DNA from: Sipunculus nudus
Taxonomy: Eukaryota; Annelida; Sipuncula; Golfingiida; Sipunculidae
Reading direction: 5' to 3'
Assembly: GCA_026874595.1 (NCBI GenBank)
Contig: CM049313.1
Span: 48,839,659 to 48,903,658 of the forward strand
DNA length: 64,000 nt
In this document: one piece after another, positions 34,701 through 49,700 of the stretch
Numbering within the stretch: the stretch's first letter is position 1
How the letters are laid out: every line of letters begins with the position of its first letter
Notes under the pieces: model-generated
What the model saw: only the letters and a program-made list of their open reading frames with translations
What the model was told of the DNA's origin: nothing
The model's database searches: none
Translations under genes and position numbers: made by a program

Positions 34701-37700
34701 GAAAAACACCCTGGAAATCATGTTATTGGTGTCCTTGACTAATAAACATAACAAAGAGAAAACCTTGCCCCCGCCCCCCTTGATGTATGGGAAACAATCA
34801 TAGAGTTATGCCATGACTCCCACTCCACACGTCACATGCTAAGTTTTAGTGTTAACATTTGTGCTACATAAACCAATTAAACACTCATTCCAGGGTTATT
34901 TACTTGTGGATTTACACTAAAATTGAAAATCTTGGACATTTTAACAATACCAAACTATATGATTAATTTCTATACAAAATGTGATATCCATATCCTGCAG
35001 ATACACACACACGCACACAATGAATCAAGTTAAAACAATAACCCCTACTCCACACAGGTTAACAAGGACGAAGTTGAAACTGCTGGTCCATCCCCATCCC
35101 AGAACAAGATGCCTGCTGTAGCTCTCTTTAATGTTTTATCTCTGGAGTTATCTCTAACAATACACATTCTCCTTTAACAAGGCCTGCAGACCTAACGTGA
35201 ATCTCTGCAATGGGATATACATCAGGTATAACGCTTCCAAGATAGATTTTTTTATCTTTTTAAAATATAGGTCCATGGCCCGTTGGTGGCACATCCTGTT
35301 GAATGAGGATGAAGGTTTCCATATGATAAGAATATATAATATGTTATTATTCAGCCTTCTGGGTTAAAGGTTTTATATGCACCGGGCAAGAAATAATCCA
35401 GAAGCCATAACCTGTCTTACAACAACAGAGTGAATCTCTGAGGTTCTCTAACGAGATTTCACCATTATGTCATTGAGGCACTGGCCGATTCAAACCGGGA
35501 ACCTTCAGCTCTGAAGTCCTATGCCTTAACCACTAGGCTACCTTCTACTTCTAATGGAATACCACTGTAGGGCTGATTTCCAGAAATACTGAACTGAATG
35601 AAATGGAACATAGATGTAACTCACATGTCATAGGGATCATCATAGAGACCCATCTCTCTCCCAAGGTATTCACAGTACAGGCCCCAACCCTAAAATATCA
35701 ACAAAGGACAAATGTATCATGATGCTCACCAGTAAGAACATATAATCACTTTTAATTTCCACCAGTAGATTGTATTTGTAACAAGTACTTGAATCTGAGT
35801 CAGGTAACATCTATAATATAGTGCTCAATTCATCAGGTAATGTTAAAGCTTAGGATCCTAATTGAAAACTAGATGTGGTTGGACAATGGTCCTATAAAAG
35901 GGCCCCGCGTTTCTGCAAGTGCTGGACTAGTTTACATATGGGTGAAAAATTAAGTTAAATTTGTAAAATATGACAAAGAAACAGGTTTTATCCATATGCA
36001 TGAGGGAAAAAATCCCACTTGATCAAATGATATTAAAGAAGATATGTCTGAAATAATGTGTGCAATAGAAAATCACTGAATGTAATCTGTTAGCCATATT
36101 TGATTCTGAGCCAGTGTGTAATTTAATAGGTCTGGAACCCTCATAAGCACCAATCATCCCTGTGAAATTGGGTAAGCTGCAGTAGGTTGTTGTTAAGTTA
36201 TTGTGTGCGGAAGAAAATCAGTGATTGGGCTGTGGCTGCCATATTGGAATTTCAACAGGTCTGTAATTCAATAGGTCTGGATCCCTTATAGGTACAAATC
36301 TTCTGTGAATTTGGGAAAGCTGCAGTATGTTGTTGCTGAGTTATCGCGCACAAAAGATCAGTGATTGGGTGTGGCAGCCGTATTCCAATACGAAAAGTCT
36401 GTAATTTGATAGGTTTGGAGCCCTCATAGGTACCAATCAACCCTGTGAATTTGGGAAAGGTGCAGTATGCTGTTGTTGAGTTATCACGCGTGAAAGAAAG
36501 TGTCACTGACGGAAGGATGGAAGTACGGAAGGACGGATGGACGGAAGGACGTACTGACACGGTGATCACTATAGGGCAGTGGTGCCCTAATTACAAACAT
36601 ATAGGACAATATTAACATATTTAAAATTATATTTTATTTTTCTTCATTTTATGAAAAAATCAACATATTAAAAATTTATCTTTATGCTTTCCTTCATTTT
36701 GTGACAATATTAACATATTTAAAATTGTTTTTGTCTTTCTACATTTTATGACAATATTAACATGTTAAAAATTATCTTTTTTTGATTTTTTGTTTTATTT
36801 TGTGATATTATAACATGCACAAGGATTAAATTATTTTTTCTTATTTTTTTTATTTCATGTGGACAGTCTCATCATCATGCCTTATAGTTTTGTCAAATCC
36901 TCAAACAGTTTTACATCAAACAATAATAAATAGTTAAATATGAAAATAGATGATGAAGAATAAAAGAACACAGGAGGACTGGCTGCGGCCACACAAGTCG
37001 GAGGTCAAAGTACGGGACTTAACCAACTATGATAGCCAGCGTTTTTCATCTATATTTGTAACTTACATACATGTTATATGTGAATAACACTTATTGCATT
37101 GGTTGTTTTGTTTTATTTTTTATTTTGAAATAAGGTTTTTTAATATTAACTTGAGCTTTATCATCATTACTTATGAGAAAATAATATTCTAACATTGACT
37201 GACGTTAACAGGACTTGCTCTTTAGGATGTACACATTCTTGCACTGGGACCGTAACATTTATTGATTACTCACTCTTTCTGTGATTTTAAAATAATCACC
37301 CATGGAATTAATTAATTATCTGATATCTGATTCAAGTTTTGTTTTACATCTTTCCAGAGCGTAAGCAAATATGACAAATAAGTGCATGATATCATATACG
37401 CCTTATGATTGGTAGGTGGGACTAATTTCCGTGATGCTAATGTTACAGGATCGGGGATTGGTTGATATCGCTGAGCCCCCGACCTGGGCAAGATGTCATG
37501 ACCAGTGACTTTTATCATCCAGTTGTGTAACAGATACGTCATTCTCCTCTCTCCTGGGCCTATGATAGAATAATGTGGACTGGATTCGGGATGAATATGT
37601 TGCTTCACTGAAAGTTCAGCACAATTGAAACTAGATGAATTCCGTCATTTTATGGGCACTGCTTTTGATAAAAAAGGATACATAAAAAAAAGGTACCAGC

Positions 37701-40700
37701 TGAAAAATAAGTAAAATTGAGTAAAACTAGCTCCGGTCTTATAGTCATAGCAATTAATATGCCTAAAAAAAAGAACTTTTACGTGTTTAAAGGCATACCA
37801 GAAGCAGACCATATTTGAAATTTAAAGTATTTCTGCCGACTTCGATCAGTGCGACAGCTATAGTGTCCGTTAGCCAGGTGATTTTAGCCACTGGGCGACC
37901 AAATAGTGTCTGTTGTCCTGAATAGCGAGGTGTCCACCCTAGAGGGGTTGTGAAAGTAGTAAAAACGCTTGGTCTGTCAATAAAGTGTCCATTAGTAGGG
38001 GTGTCCGCCCCAGAGGGGTGTCTGCAGCCCAGGGTTTCACTGTGTTGAATTATACACTGCCATTACTTCAAGAAAAGTGACCCATGGGTCATGACGCTCA
38101 GCCGACTGACATGTTGATAATATGTCCTTGCACAGACAACTAATTAAGATAGGTGGCATCATTGTTCATGCATATTAGCTTAACTTCATCAAGACCCAAC
38201 CCATAAAAACAAATCTGATGACAATCCAACCAGCCTTTCATGAGGAATCTGGCAATTTTTGTGTATTTTGCATTATTTCTGGGATGCTCAAACATACTCC
38301 AAAACTCTGAGAATATAGGTCACTGTGACCTAATTTCAGGTTTTGGGGGAGAACTTATGAGGAACTCTCAGGATGTCAAGAAAGAAGATTCTGGGCCCCA
38401 TGGTTATAATTTGTGCCCTACTTTGGTATCAAATTTTCAATTATTCTGAGGGGTGCTTATAAGCCCCATAACTTGGAGAATATGGGTAACAGAGACATAA
38501 ATTCATGTTTCCAAGCAGACTTTTCACAGATCTCCCCGGATGTCAAGTTTGAAGAATCTAGGACCAATGGTTACAATTTGAGCCCTGTTAACAGACGACC
38601 GCATCTTTGAAGGTCTCATAAATAGGCCTAGCGAAAAAAAATTTAGGTGGTGCCACCAGTCCCCAAGAACTGATGAAACACTCCATGATGAATATGCATG
38701 CAAAGAATCATTGTGATCAATGCATTAGTTGATCAGATATTTGAGCTGTTGTATCACATTTTTAGTTATTCTTGGAGGTACTTCTAAGACCCATAGCTTG
38801 GAAAATATGGGTAACAGACCTCATTCCAGGTTTCCAAGAAGACTTTTCATGGTCCTCTCTGGATGTAAAGTGAGAAGATTCCAGGACCAGCGGTTACGAT
38901 TTGTACCCTGTTTACAGATGACGGCATCTTTTGAGGTCTCAAAAATAGAGAAAAAAAATCATTAAAAAAATCGAAAAATACAGGTGGCGCCACCAGTCTG
39001 CAGAAACTGATGAAACACTCCATGATTAATATCCACACAAAGAATCATGGTGATCAATGCATTAACTGTTCAGATATTTGAGCTTTTGTATCAAATTTTC
39101 ATAATTCTGCGGGGTACTTCGGAGCCACATAGCTTGAAGAATATGGGTAACAGAGACCTAATTCAAGGTTTCCAAAATGACTTTTCATGGACCTTCCTGC
39201 ACTTTTAGACAGAAGATTCTAAATCCAGTCATTTAGATTTGTGCCCTGTTAACAGATGACGGCATCTTTTGAGGTCTCAAAAATAGAGAAAAAAAATTTT
39301 AAAAAAATTTAAAAAATATGTGGCGCCACCAGTCTGCAGAAACTGATGAAACACTCCATGATCAATATCCATGCAGAGAATCATGGTGATCAATGCATTA
39401 ATTGTTCAGATATTTGAGCTTTTGTATTGAGCTTGAGGTCTCAAAAATAGAGAATAAAAATTGTAAAAAATAAAAAAATACAGGTGGCGCCACCAGTCTG
39501 CAGAAACTGATGAAACACTCCATGATCAATATCCATGCAAAGAATCATGGTAATCAATGCATTAGTTGTTCAGATATTTGAGCTTTTGTATCAAATTTTT
39601 CATTATTCTGGGGGGTACTTCCGAGCCCCATGGCTTGAATAATATGGGTAACAGAGACCATATTCCAGGTTTCCAAGGAGATTTTTCATGGACCTCTCTG
39701 GATGTAAAGTAAGAAGATTCCAGGTCCAGTGGTTACGATTTGTGCCTTGTTAATGGACAGTCAGCCTGATGGCCAGATGGCCAGAAGGACAACATACAAA
39801 GAGTGATCGCTATAATATTCTATTTGAAGCAAAATGACTGAAAAGGACCATGTTTAGGTGGAAATTTTAAAGGAATCACTGACCTCAACATATGCTGTAT
39901 ACATTGGGAATCTTGAAGGGAATGCTGCATAATTCATGTCCTCCATGAACTTCCTGAAAGCTGGTACCTCCTTCATCTCAATAGCATACATTCCCTGAAA
40001 TATACATTCAATTTAACATACATTCCCTGAAATATACATTCAATGAAACATACATTCCCTGAAATATACATTCAATGAAACATACATTCCCTGAAACATA
40101 CATTCAATGAAACATACATTCCCTGAAAGATACATTCAATGAAACATACATTCCCTGAAACATACAATCAATGAAACATACATTCCCTGAAACAAACATT
40201 CAATGAAACATACATTCCCTGAAACATACATTCAATCAAACATACATTCCCTTAAACATACATACAATGAAAACATACATTCCCTGAAAGATACATTCAA
40301 TGAAACATACATTCCCTGAAACATACATTCAATGAAACATACATTCCCTGAAAGATACATTCAATGAAACATACATTCCCTGAAAGATACATTCAATGAA
40401 ACATACATTCCCTGAAAGATACATTCAATGAAACATACATTCCCTGAAACATTCATTCAATGAAACATACATTCCCTGAAACATACATTCAATGAAACAT
40501 ACATTCCCTGAAATATACATTCAATGAAACATACATTCCCTGAAACATACATTCAATGAAACATAATTCCCTGAAACATACATTCAATGAAACATACATT
40601 CCCTGAAAGATACATTCAATGAAACATACATACCCTGAAACATACATTCAATGAAACATACATTCCCTGAAAGATACATTCAATCAAACATACATTCCCT

Positions 40701-43700
40701 TAAACATACATTCAATGAAAACATACATTCTCTGAAAGATACATTCAATGAAAACATACATTCCCTGAAACATACATTCAATGAAACATACATTCCCTGA
40801 AAGATACATTCAATGAAACATACATTCCCTGAAAGATACATTCAATGAAACATACATTCCCTGAAAGATACATTCAATGAAACATACATTCCCTCAAACA
40901 TACATTCAATGAAACATACATTCCCTGAAATATACATTCAATGAAACATACATTCCCTGAAATATACATTCAATGAAACATACATTCCCTGAAACATACA
41001 TTCAATGAAACATACATTCCCTGAAACCTACATTCAATGAAACATACATTCCCTGAAACCTACATTCAATGAAACATACATTCCCTCAAACATACATTCA
41101 ATGAAACATACATTCCCTGAAACATACATTCAATGAAACATACATTCCCTGAAACCTACATTCAATGAAACATACATTCCCTGAAACATACATTCAATGA
41201 AACATACATTCCCTGAAACATTCATTCAATGAAACATACATTCCCTGAAACATACATTCAATGAAACATACATTCCCTGAAACATACATTCAATGAAACA
41301 TACATTCCCTGAAACATACATTCAATGAAACATACATTCCCTGAAACATACATTCAATGAAACATACATTCCCTGAAACATACATTCAATGAAACATACA
41401 TTCCCTGAAACATACATTCAATGAAACATACATTCCCTGAAACATACATACAATGAAACATACATTCCCTGAAACATTCATTCAATGAAACATACATTCC
41501 CTGAAACATACATTCAATGAAACATACATTCCCTGAAACATACATTCAATGAAACATACATTTCCGGAAACAAACATTCAATGAAACATACATTTACTTG
41601 AAACAAACATTCAATGAAACATACATTCCCCGAAACATACATTCAATGAAACATACATTCCCTGAAACATACATTCAATGAAACATACATTCCCTGAAAC
41701 ATACATTCAATGAAACATACATTCCCTGAAACATACATTCAATGAAACATACATTCCCTGAAACATACATTCAATGAAACATACATTCCCTGAAAAATAC
41801 ATTCAATGAAACATACATTCCCTGAAAAATACATTCAATGAAACATACATTCCCTGAAAGGTACATTCAATGAAACATACATTCCCTGAAACATACATTC
41901 AATGAAACATACATTCCCTGAAACATACATTCAATGAAACATACATTCCCTGAAACCTACATTCAATGAAACATACATTCCCTGAAACCTACATTCATTG
42001 AAACATACATTACCTGAAACCTACATTCAATGAAACATACATTCCCTGAAACCTACATTCAATGAAACATACATTCCCTGAAACCTACATTCAATGAAAC
42101 ATACATTCCCTGAAACCTACATTCCCTGAAACATACATTCCCTGAAACATACATTCAATGAAACATACATTCCCTGAAACATATATTCAATGAAACATAC
42201 ATTCCCTAAAACATACATTCCCTGAAACATACATTCCCTGAAACATACATTCAATGAAACATACATTCCCTGAAACATACATTCAATGAAACATACATTC
42301 CCTGTAATATACATTCAATGAAACATACATTCCCTGTAATATACATTCAATGAAACATACATTCAATGAAATATACATTCAATGAAACATACATTTAATG
42401 AAATATACATTCAATGAAACATACATTCAATGAAATAAACATTCAATGAAACATACATTCAATGAAATATACATTCAATGAAACATACATTCAATAAAAT
42501 ATACATTCAATGAAACATACATTCAATGAAAAATACAATCCCTGAAACATACACCAACAAGTGACCCACGGGTCATGATGCACAGCAGACCAGCATGATA
42601 TTAAGCCTAACATACACAGCAGGAATTTAATTACCTTAAAATTGATCTTTGTATTTGTCATATTGTTACAGGTGCCCTTCTATTGTGTGCAGCAGTTTGC
42701 ATGTGTTTCTTTTATTGTGCGCAGGGGTGCTCGATGCATTGTTGACATTTGGTTGGTGCCACGTGTAGCTCATGTTGTAGCGGCCTCGCCTGGCCAGATG
42801 TGCAGGCTCGGCTTAATCCACATTGGTTGAACCCTTGCGTATAGATACACACCGTTCTTTGTTCTAGTGTGTTCTTTGGGCGTGTTTACTGAGTTGGGTT
42901 CTTTGGGTTGTTCGAGAAATGGAGGGTTCTCGGCTTGAGACAAGAAGTTATAAATAGGGGGCTGTATTTTAGGGCCGAGAGAGAGGTGAGAGAATATTCC
43001 AGTGGACACAGAAGTGTGTATATCAGTTTGTGGGACCTATTCCGATAAGTGCGGCAATTAAAGATTGTCTTCAGATTTAGAAATATGCAATAATCTGTGA
43101 AACTGTACCTACGTTTCACTGGCAGGTATTCTCCTATCATGCACAAGTGTAACGATCCTTCCACGTATAAAGACTAATTTAAAGGATCAAATTTAAAGAT
43201 CAGCAACATCGGGTAATATCTTTCATAAAGGAAATAAGAGCATCTAAGAATGTTAGGCCTATAAAGGGGCTGTTTTTCTAGCACATCGAGGCAGATTTTA
43301 CGGGCCCAGGTGCGCTTGGGGCAGATCATACCAAAAAAAAAAATTGCAGACTAGTCCAAAAAAATCCAGCTGAAATCCAAATACTCAACCGGCCAGGTTA
43401 GCCCCAACAAAGATAATTGCATATATTTTGCAATGTACATTTCGTTAGGAAACTCTCCACTAATTCTACAGCTCCCTGCCAGTTCAGGGATAATAAGTTT
43501 TATTAAGTCCTCCATTCTCGCGTCTTCTGTGACATACTCAGTTATATACAGAAGTTATTTGGGAAAACAACTCATTTTATGAAGCGCGGAATGTGGTAAA
43601 AAATGGAAGAATAATTTTTGCCTATAACAATAAGGCATTCTGGAAAGAAAACAATCATTATCATGATGTAATCGATAGTTGCCTTTGGTAATCAATCGCT

Positions 43701-46700
43701 TGAATGTGGCAGCAAACTGATGACTTTCGATAAAACTCAATGTTTGGCCCACCACTATCTTCAGTTTATTTTCGGGATTCTTACAAGAGCTTTACATTGG
43801 GCTGTTATTCTCCGAGAGAATTTGTGTGAACTGTTCGTCCGGCTTATACATTTTAAAGGACTTATCGCTGTGACAGTGGTGGTAACCAGGTACTGTGCAC
43901 TTTGTTTATTTTATTATGTGATTGTATTGATTTGTTGTTATACTGCTGTTGTACTGTGTAATTGTATTGATTAAGTGTATTGTAATGTTAGGGTTGTTTT
44001 AAGAATTAATCATAGTTATTTGTTAAAAAAAACCACTGATTTCTTTATTCATTCCCCTAGACATTTCCCGCTGCCTAGTGTTACAGAATCTGAATCTTAT
44101 TATCTCCTTGACAAAATTTATGTTCATCACACACATGATCTGTTGATATTAGATTCTGTAATAATATATTAAACATCGGAAATCACAAAAAAACTAACCT
44201 GAAAGTGGTGTCCAGGTTCACCTTCATGAAGGCTCAAGGTCATCAGCTCATATTTAGGACTACAAGAAATGGTACAACAATGGAGCTTTTTTAAAGCATA
44301 GGGCCATAATCTGTTGGTGGCGCCATCTATTGAATGAGGATGACGGTAACCATACACTAGGAATGTAACACATTATTTAAGGCTCATGGATTACGTTTCA
44401 TATTTTAGGACAAAGATTAATCAAGAAGTCGTTACTTGCTGTAAAGAAATACAAGCAAACCTCCGAGATTCTATTGAGATAGCACTGTTTTGCTTTTATT
44501 GGAGGTCAAACTATTGAGGTCAAATTAAGAGACGGCCGCATGAAAATCCACTGCCTTTAAAGGGGCCTAAACCCCCCCATTCCCTCCCTGTGAATGGTGG
44601 TTTTGTTAGTAAACTGTTGTGAGCTTTTCTGTATTAATGAGAATTTTCTCTGTTAAAGTTTATACGCCAGAGTAAGCCAACCGAAAATTTTCCCTTATTG
44701 GGCCTATTATCGCCCATCCCGCCTCGTTCCCGTGTATCTAGGTCACACTTCCGTTACCCATAATCACATTTTCGAAGGCGTAAGGAAGAGGACTGGGAGG
44801 GAGCGATGTTTGTAATACAGAAAAGCTCTCAACAGTTTACTAACAAAACCACCATTCACAGGGAGGGAATGGGGGGGTTTTATTACGTAAACATAATTGT
44901 GAGCTGTTTCTGTATTAATGAGAAAAGAACAGACATGCCTTGGGGAGGGAGCACCTACCTGTAACGCTGGAACGAGGATAATCTCAGTGCTGGGATGGAG
45001 CAGCAGACGATCTCGGCGGTGGAACAGACGGAGAGGTAGAAGATGGCCTGGAAAATTGTAGGACCTCACCCGACGCGATCACCAGGCCCAGGGAGTAGAG
45101 GCCCGAAGCCTGGAGCTGAACATCCTTTAGATAGAAGCGTGTGAATGTAGATGGGGATTTCCAGTATCCCTTCTTGACCAATTGATTGGGTGGGATCCCG
45201 GAGAAATGGGCCAAGGAAGTCGAAAGAGCTCGAATGTCATGAGCCTTGATGTGAAGTTGGTCTAAGGTGGATTGAGAAGCTGATTCATATGCGGCGACGA
45301 TAGTAGCTTTGAGCCACGCACTAATGGTGATAGGGCTAATCTCCTTATTGGAAGATGTGACTTTTGTAGAAATAAACAACTTCTTGCGCCCCCCCGTAAA
45401 GAATGAGTAGCTTTAAGATAATAACGTAACGCACGAACCGGGCAATTGGTAGCCCCGTAACGGTACTGACTGTTAGGGTGGGCCGGAACGTGCCAAGCAG
45501 ACGGAGGGTCATCGAAATTTTGGTTCTTTCTATAAAAATCCGGAGGAAAATGGAGGGTGGCCGACGAACCGTCGGCCGCAATTTGCGTGAATTTCGAATC
45601 AGCCACGAGGGCATGAAGCTCAGAACGGCGACCGGCCGAGGCAAGAGCGAGGAGGAAAACCGTATTCCGAGATAAATGGAGAAGATGGGCCGAACGCAAC
45701 GGCTCATAAGGGGGTTCCCGGAGGTGACGTAAGACGACGTTTAGGCGCCAGGAAGGCGCAACATACCGAGGACGAGACGCACGGGCCTGAACCCCCTTGA
45801 GAAAGTCCGACACTAACGGGTGATGAAGGACACGATTGTGACCCAGTGGACGTAGCACCGACAGCAGGGTGGCACGATAGCAACGCAGAGAGGGAAAGGA
45901 TAAATGTTTATCCCGCAGTAAGAACACGAAAAAATCCAAAACAGCCGCAGTCGAGGGATCTAAAGGGGAGATTCCCTGGGAAGATGCCCACTCAGTGAAG
46001 AGATGCCAACGTGAGTCATAGATGCGGTCCGAAGAACGGCGATGGGGAGCCGAGGCAAGGAGAGCAGCGGGACTTGAAATGCCCTGATCCTTGAGGTGTC
46101 CGAGGAGAGCATGCATGCGCATAGAGGGCACAACCGAAATGGGCGACGCACATGAGGGAACGACAGGAGCGCGATGCGGAGCGGCAGTAGAAGCGGGGGG
46201 CGAGAGAGAAGCAAGCGCCACAGAGGAAACCATGGAGCCGCAGGTTGAAACGGGAGTATGAGAAGCAAGGTAGTCTGGTCCGCGCAGGACAAGCGGAGAA
46301 GGACACGGCGGATGAGATGAGGCGCCGGAAACGCAAAGAGAAACAGGTGAGACCACCCAGACGGCGGCGTGTCGGGGAGACGGTCGCGAGGGTGACGTAG
46401 ACGCGTCTCGGAAGGCACGAGAACGGGGGGGGGGGACGGAAAATTGAACAGATCGAATTCCGGCCTCCCTAGGCGAGCGAAAACACTCCGAACAACCGGG
46501 AGCAGAAGGAGCGGCGGGGAAGGAGGAGACTCCGGATGACGGGAAAGGGCGTCCGCGAGGAAGATGGGATGCATGAACCGATGCCCGGAGAGAGATGCAT
46601 AGATCGAACAAAAGGTAAGTCTCCTGCATGAGCGAGGGAGACCGGGTACTGCCCTGCCTGTTGATATATGCCACCACCGTGGTATTGTCGGTCCGGATGA

Positions 46701-49700
46701 GAATGTGACGGCCGATCAAGCGAGGAGACCAGTGGGAGATCGCGCAACGGACGGCACGCAGTTCGAGGATATTGATATGGAGCAGACGTTCTGACAGGGA
46801 CCATATCCCCGAAGCGCAAAGATCGGCAAGATGGGCCCCCCAACCGAGGAGAGACGCATCGGTATAGATGGTGCAATCGACATCCATGGAAAAAGGAACG
46901 CCGCGCAGGAGAAAGGAAAGGTCCATCCAGGGACGAAGGGACCGCCAGGTGAGCAGAAACGGGAGGATCGTAGGACAAACCGAGGTTAAACGGAGAAGGT
47001 CGTGAAGGCGCAAGATAGACTGAATCGGACGGAGGTACAGTCGGCCGAACGGGATGAAGAACGCGGCCCAGTTGAGAGCACCGTGTAGAGTAGCTGCTGT
47101 GCGCGAGTCTACACGGCGCCGCGTGAGAAAGGAATGAATTAGGCGGCGGAGCTTGAGAGCAAAAGCTCGCGGGAGCGACGCCGTGCCGGACGCAAAATCG
47201 AGCGTGACACCCAGAAATTGTAGGGACTGGGTGGGAGAAGAGATTTCTCAGCATTGACCAGGAAGCCAAGATTCCGAAGTAAGTTGAGAACCCGGGAGTG
47301 ATGCGACATTAAGAGGGAGCGATCGGCCACATGGACCAGCCAATCGTCCAGATAAGGGAGCACAGAAATGCCCTTTGAACGGAGATAACTCGTGACCGTG
47401 TGAACCAGCATGGTAAAAATCCAGGGGGCCACGTTGATCCCGAACGGAAGGGCCCGGAATTGAAAAACGCGGGACTGATACGCGAAGCGAAGAAACAGTT
47501 GAGACAAGGGATGGATTGGAACGTGAAAATAGGCATCCGTAAGGTCGATCTTTAACCCCAATCCATCCGCCGAACAATGCGGAGCACAGCATGGATATTG
47601 AACATCCGAAACGGGGGCGGACGGATGAACGAATTGAGGCGCTTCAGGTCTATGATCGGGCGCCAACGGCCGTGCGGTTTGGGAACAAGAAAAAGGAGAG
47701 AGTAAAACCCCACGGTGGATGGGGAAACCTCAAAAATTGCCCGTTTGTTTAACATAGACTGAATGGCCTCCTCCAAAGCGAGGCGTTTTGCCGGATCAGA
47801 CGGAGGTGGAGTGAAGAACGGGTGCATGGTGACGGGAGGTGCATGCAAAAACGTAAGACGGAAACCGAACTTTATGGTGCTGAGAATTAACCGCTGTGAG
47901 GTGATACCCGCCCACGCGGGAAAATGGGCGCTGAGACGAGCGCCGACCGGAGCGATAGAGTCATTTCCTGGTCGAACCTCGTTTGGAGGATCGACCACGA
48001 AAAGGCTGAGAACGGCCAGAACGTCCTGAAGGACGTAGCAGATGCGCGATGCGGTTGAGCGGAAGCCGCAACCGGAGGTCGAGGGCGGGGAACGCGGAAG
48101 GAAGGCCGAGGTGCAAGAGAGGTCGAGCGGAGGCGGGCCTGACGATCCGAGTGCTCCAAGCACGGTCAAATAGAGGCCGTAAGTGGCCGCCAAACAGCAG
48201 GGAACCGGTAAAAGGCTGAGAATAAAGCTCCGGCTTTAAGTGCTTTAATGACTGAATGCAAGCCGTGCGGCGTAACAAAATGCAATTTTCAACCAGGCGC
48301 CAAACGACCTGATTTAACTCAGCGCAAGTATGGGCAGAAGCCTGCCAGATGTCGTTGAGAGTGAGCGAGCGAGAAACGGCGAGCAAGCTAGTGACAGCCT
48401 GCAAGTCGTTAACCATACTGGCCGCCTGCCGGCCGAGCCCCTCCAGATCCGAAAGGTGACGATCGGAAAGTTGGACAGAGGACGGAAATAAAGTCTTACC
48501 GTCCACAAACCGCTGTTCCAGGCCGGACTCGAGTCGCATCGGAGCAGACGGAATATCCGGGTGATCAGGAAAAGGTAGCAAGCGATCGAAACAGGTAGCC
48601 CTGTACCCACATGAATTCCAGAGGGTACCGGGGGACCAAGGTTTATCCGAACCTGGCGGAAGCGGGGCCCCAGTAGTAGTAGAACGAGACCCCGAGACCA
48701 CCACGTGGTGCTCACGTAAGATATCCCCCGTGTGGTAGGTAAATTCCATACACATGGCGGGCGCTGCTGAGGGCGATTGAAGGGCGGCAGGATTCAAATA
48801 AGAACCGGCCGCCGACGCCGAGGAAGTCGAGGTTGTAACCGACGGAACTTCGGACCACTAGGGTTAGCCTCCTGTGTGGAGGTAGCCACTAGGTCCAGAA
48901 GCGCAGATTTGCGCGTACGCCAAGCCTGGCGTTGCAGGGCGATCTCCGACCACTGGTCTGGTGCCAGGGCGGGATCGGCTGATTGAGAAGTCGGGGACCC
49001 TGGAGAACCCCGGGTAGGGGGAGCCAGAGAGACCCGCTGCGCAGGAACTACCGGAGGCTGGAAACAGGAAGCCAGGGAATGAGCAGCAGCAGGAACCATC
49101 CTGGAAGGCACAGGAACCGGAGCTGCAGGCCGTACAGCAGACGGTAACTGAAATGAAGAGACAGCCGGCCTGGTAGTAACGGCGGGAGACGGAGGAACCG
49201 GAGGCGAGGCCGGCTGCCCCGAAACAGAGGCAGGAGGGACCGACGCACTTACCTGCACCCCAGGAAACCGGGCGAACCAGGGGGACGACTCCAGCTGGCC
49301 CCGGTGATAGTGAAGGAATCCGGCGAGGAGCCGGGGGCGACGAGAATGGCCGGGGAGAAAGTACCGGACGGAGTCGGGTCTAGACGAATCGTCGAGATCC
49401 GACATGAGTGATGAGCAAAACCGAGACAATTTATGTAATATGGAATAGGCAGATGTGCTGTCAGAACGGGAGGCCGCGTGAACTGGGGAAGATTTCCGTT
49501 TCCGTGAATGAGAAAGCAACGATTTAACTGTCGAAACCACAGGAGAGGTGACAGGACCGGCGGGAACGGACGGTGAACGCAGCACGGCCGTGGTGCGGTC
49601 AACCAGGGTAGGCTCCCACCCTCCCCCCCGGAGACAACCACGGGGCCAGACAAGGGAAGATTGGAGGGGGAACCCCCAACTACCAGGGAATGAACCCAAT

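Noticed and set aside
41354-42314. Minus-strand ORFs in the minisatellite (Cys/Met-rich repeats)
   Set aside because: They are translations of a stop-free 32-bp unit; no start context or composition supports a protein.
39985-42552. Regular 32-bp repeats resembling a CRISPR array
   Set aside because: Units are contiguous and near identical with no unique spacers, the host is eukaryotic, and the unit is derived from an adjacent exon edge.
43720-43974. 84-codon hydrophobic plus-strand ORF
   Set aside because: Low-complexity TTATTGT repeats give the hydrophobic residues; no family or conserved motif.
45478-45675. Plus-strand ORFs inside the DIRS element (also 47,763-48,029, 49,548-50,004)
   Set aside because: They are antisense shadows of the GC-rich recombinase, RT and gag frames.
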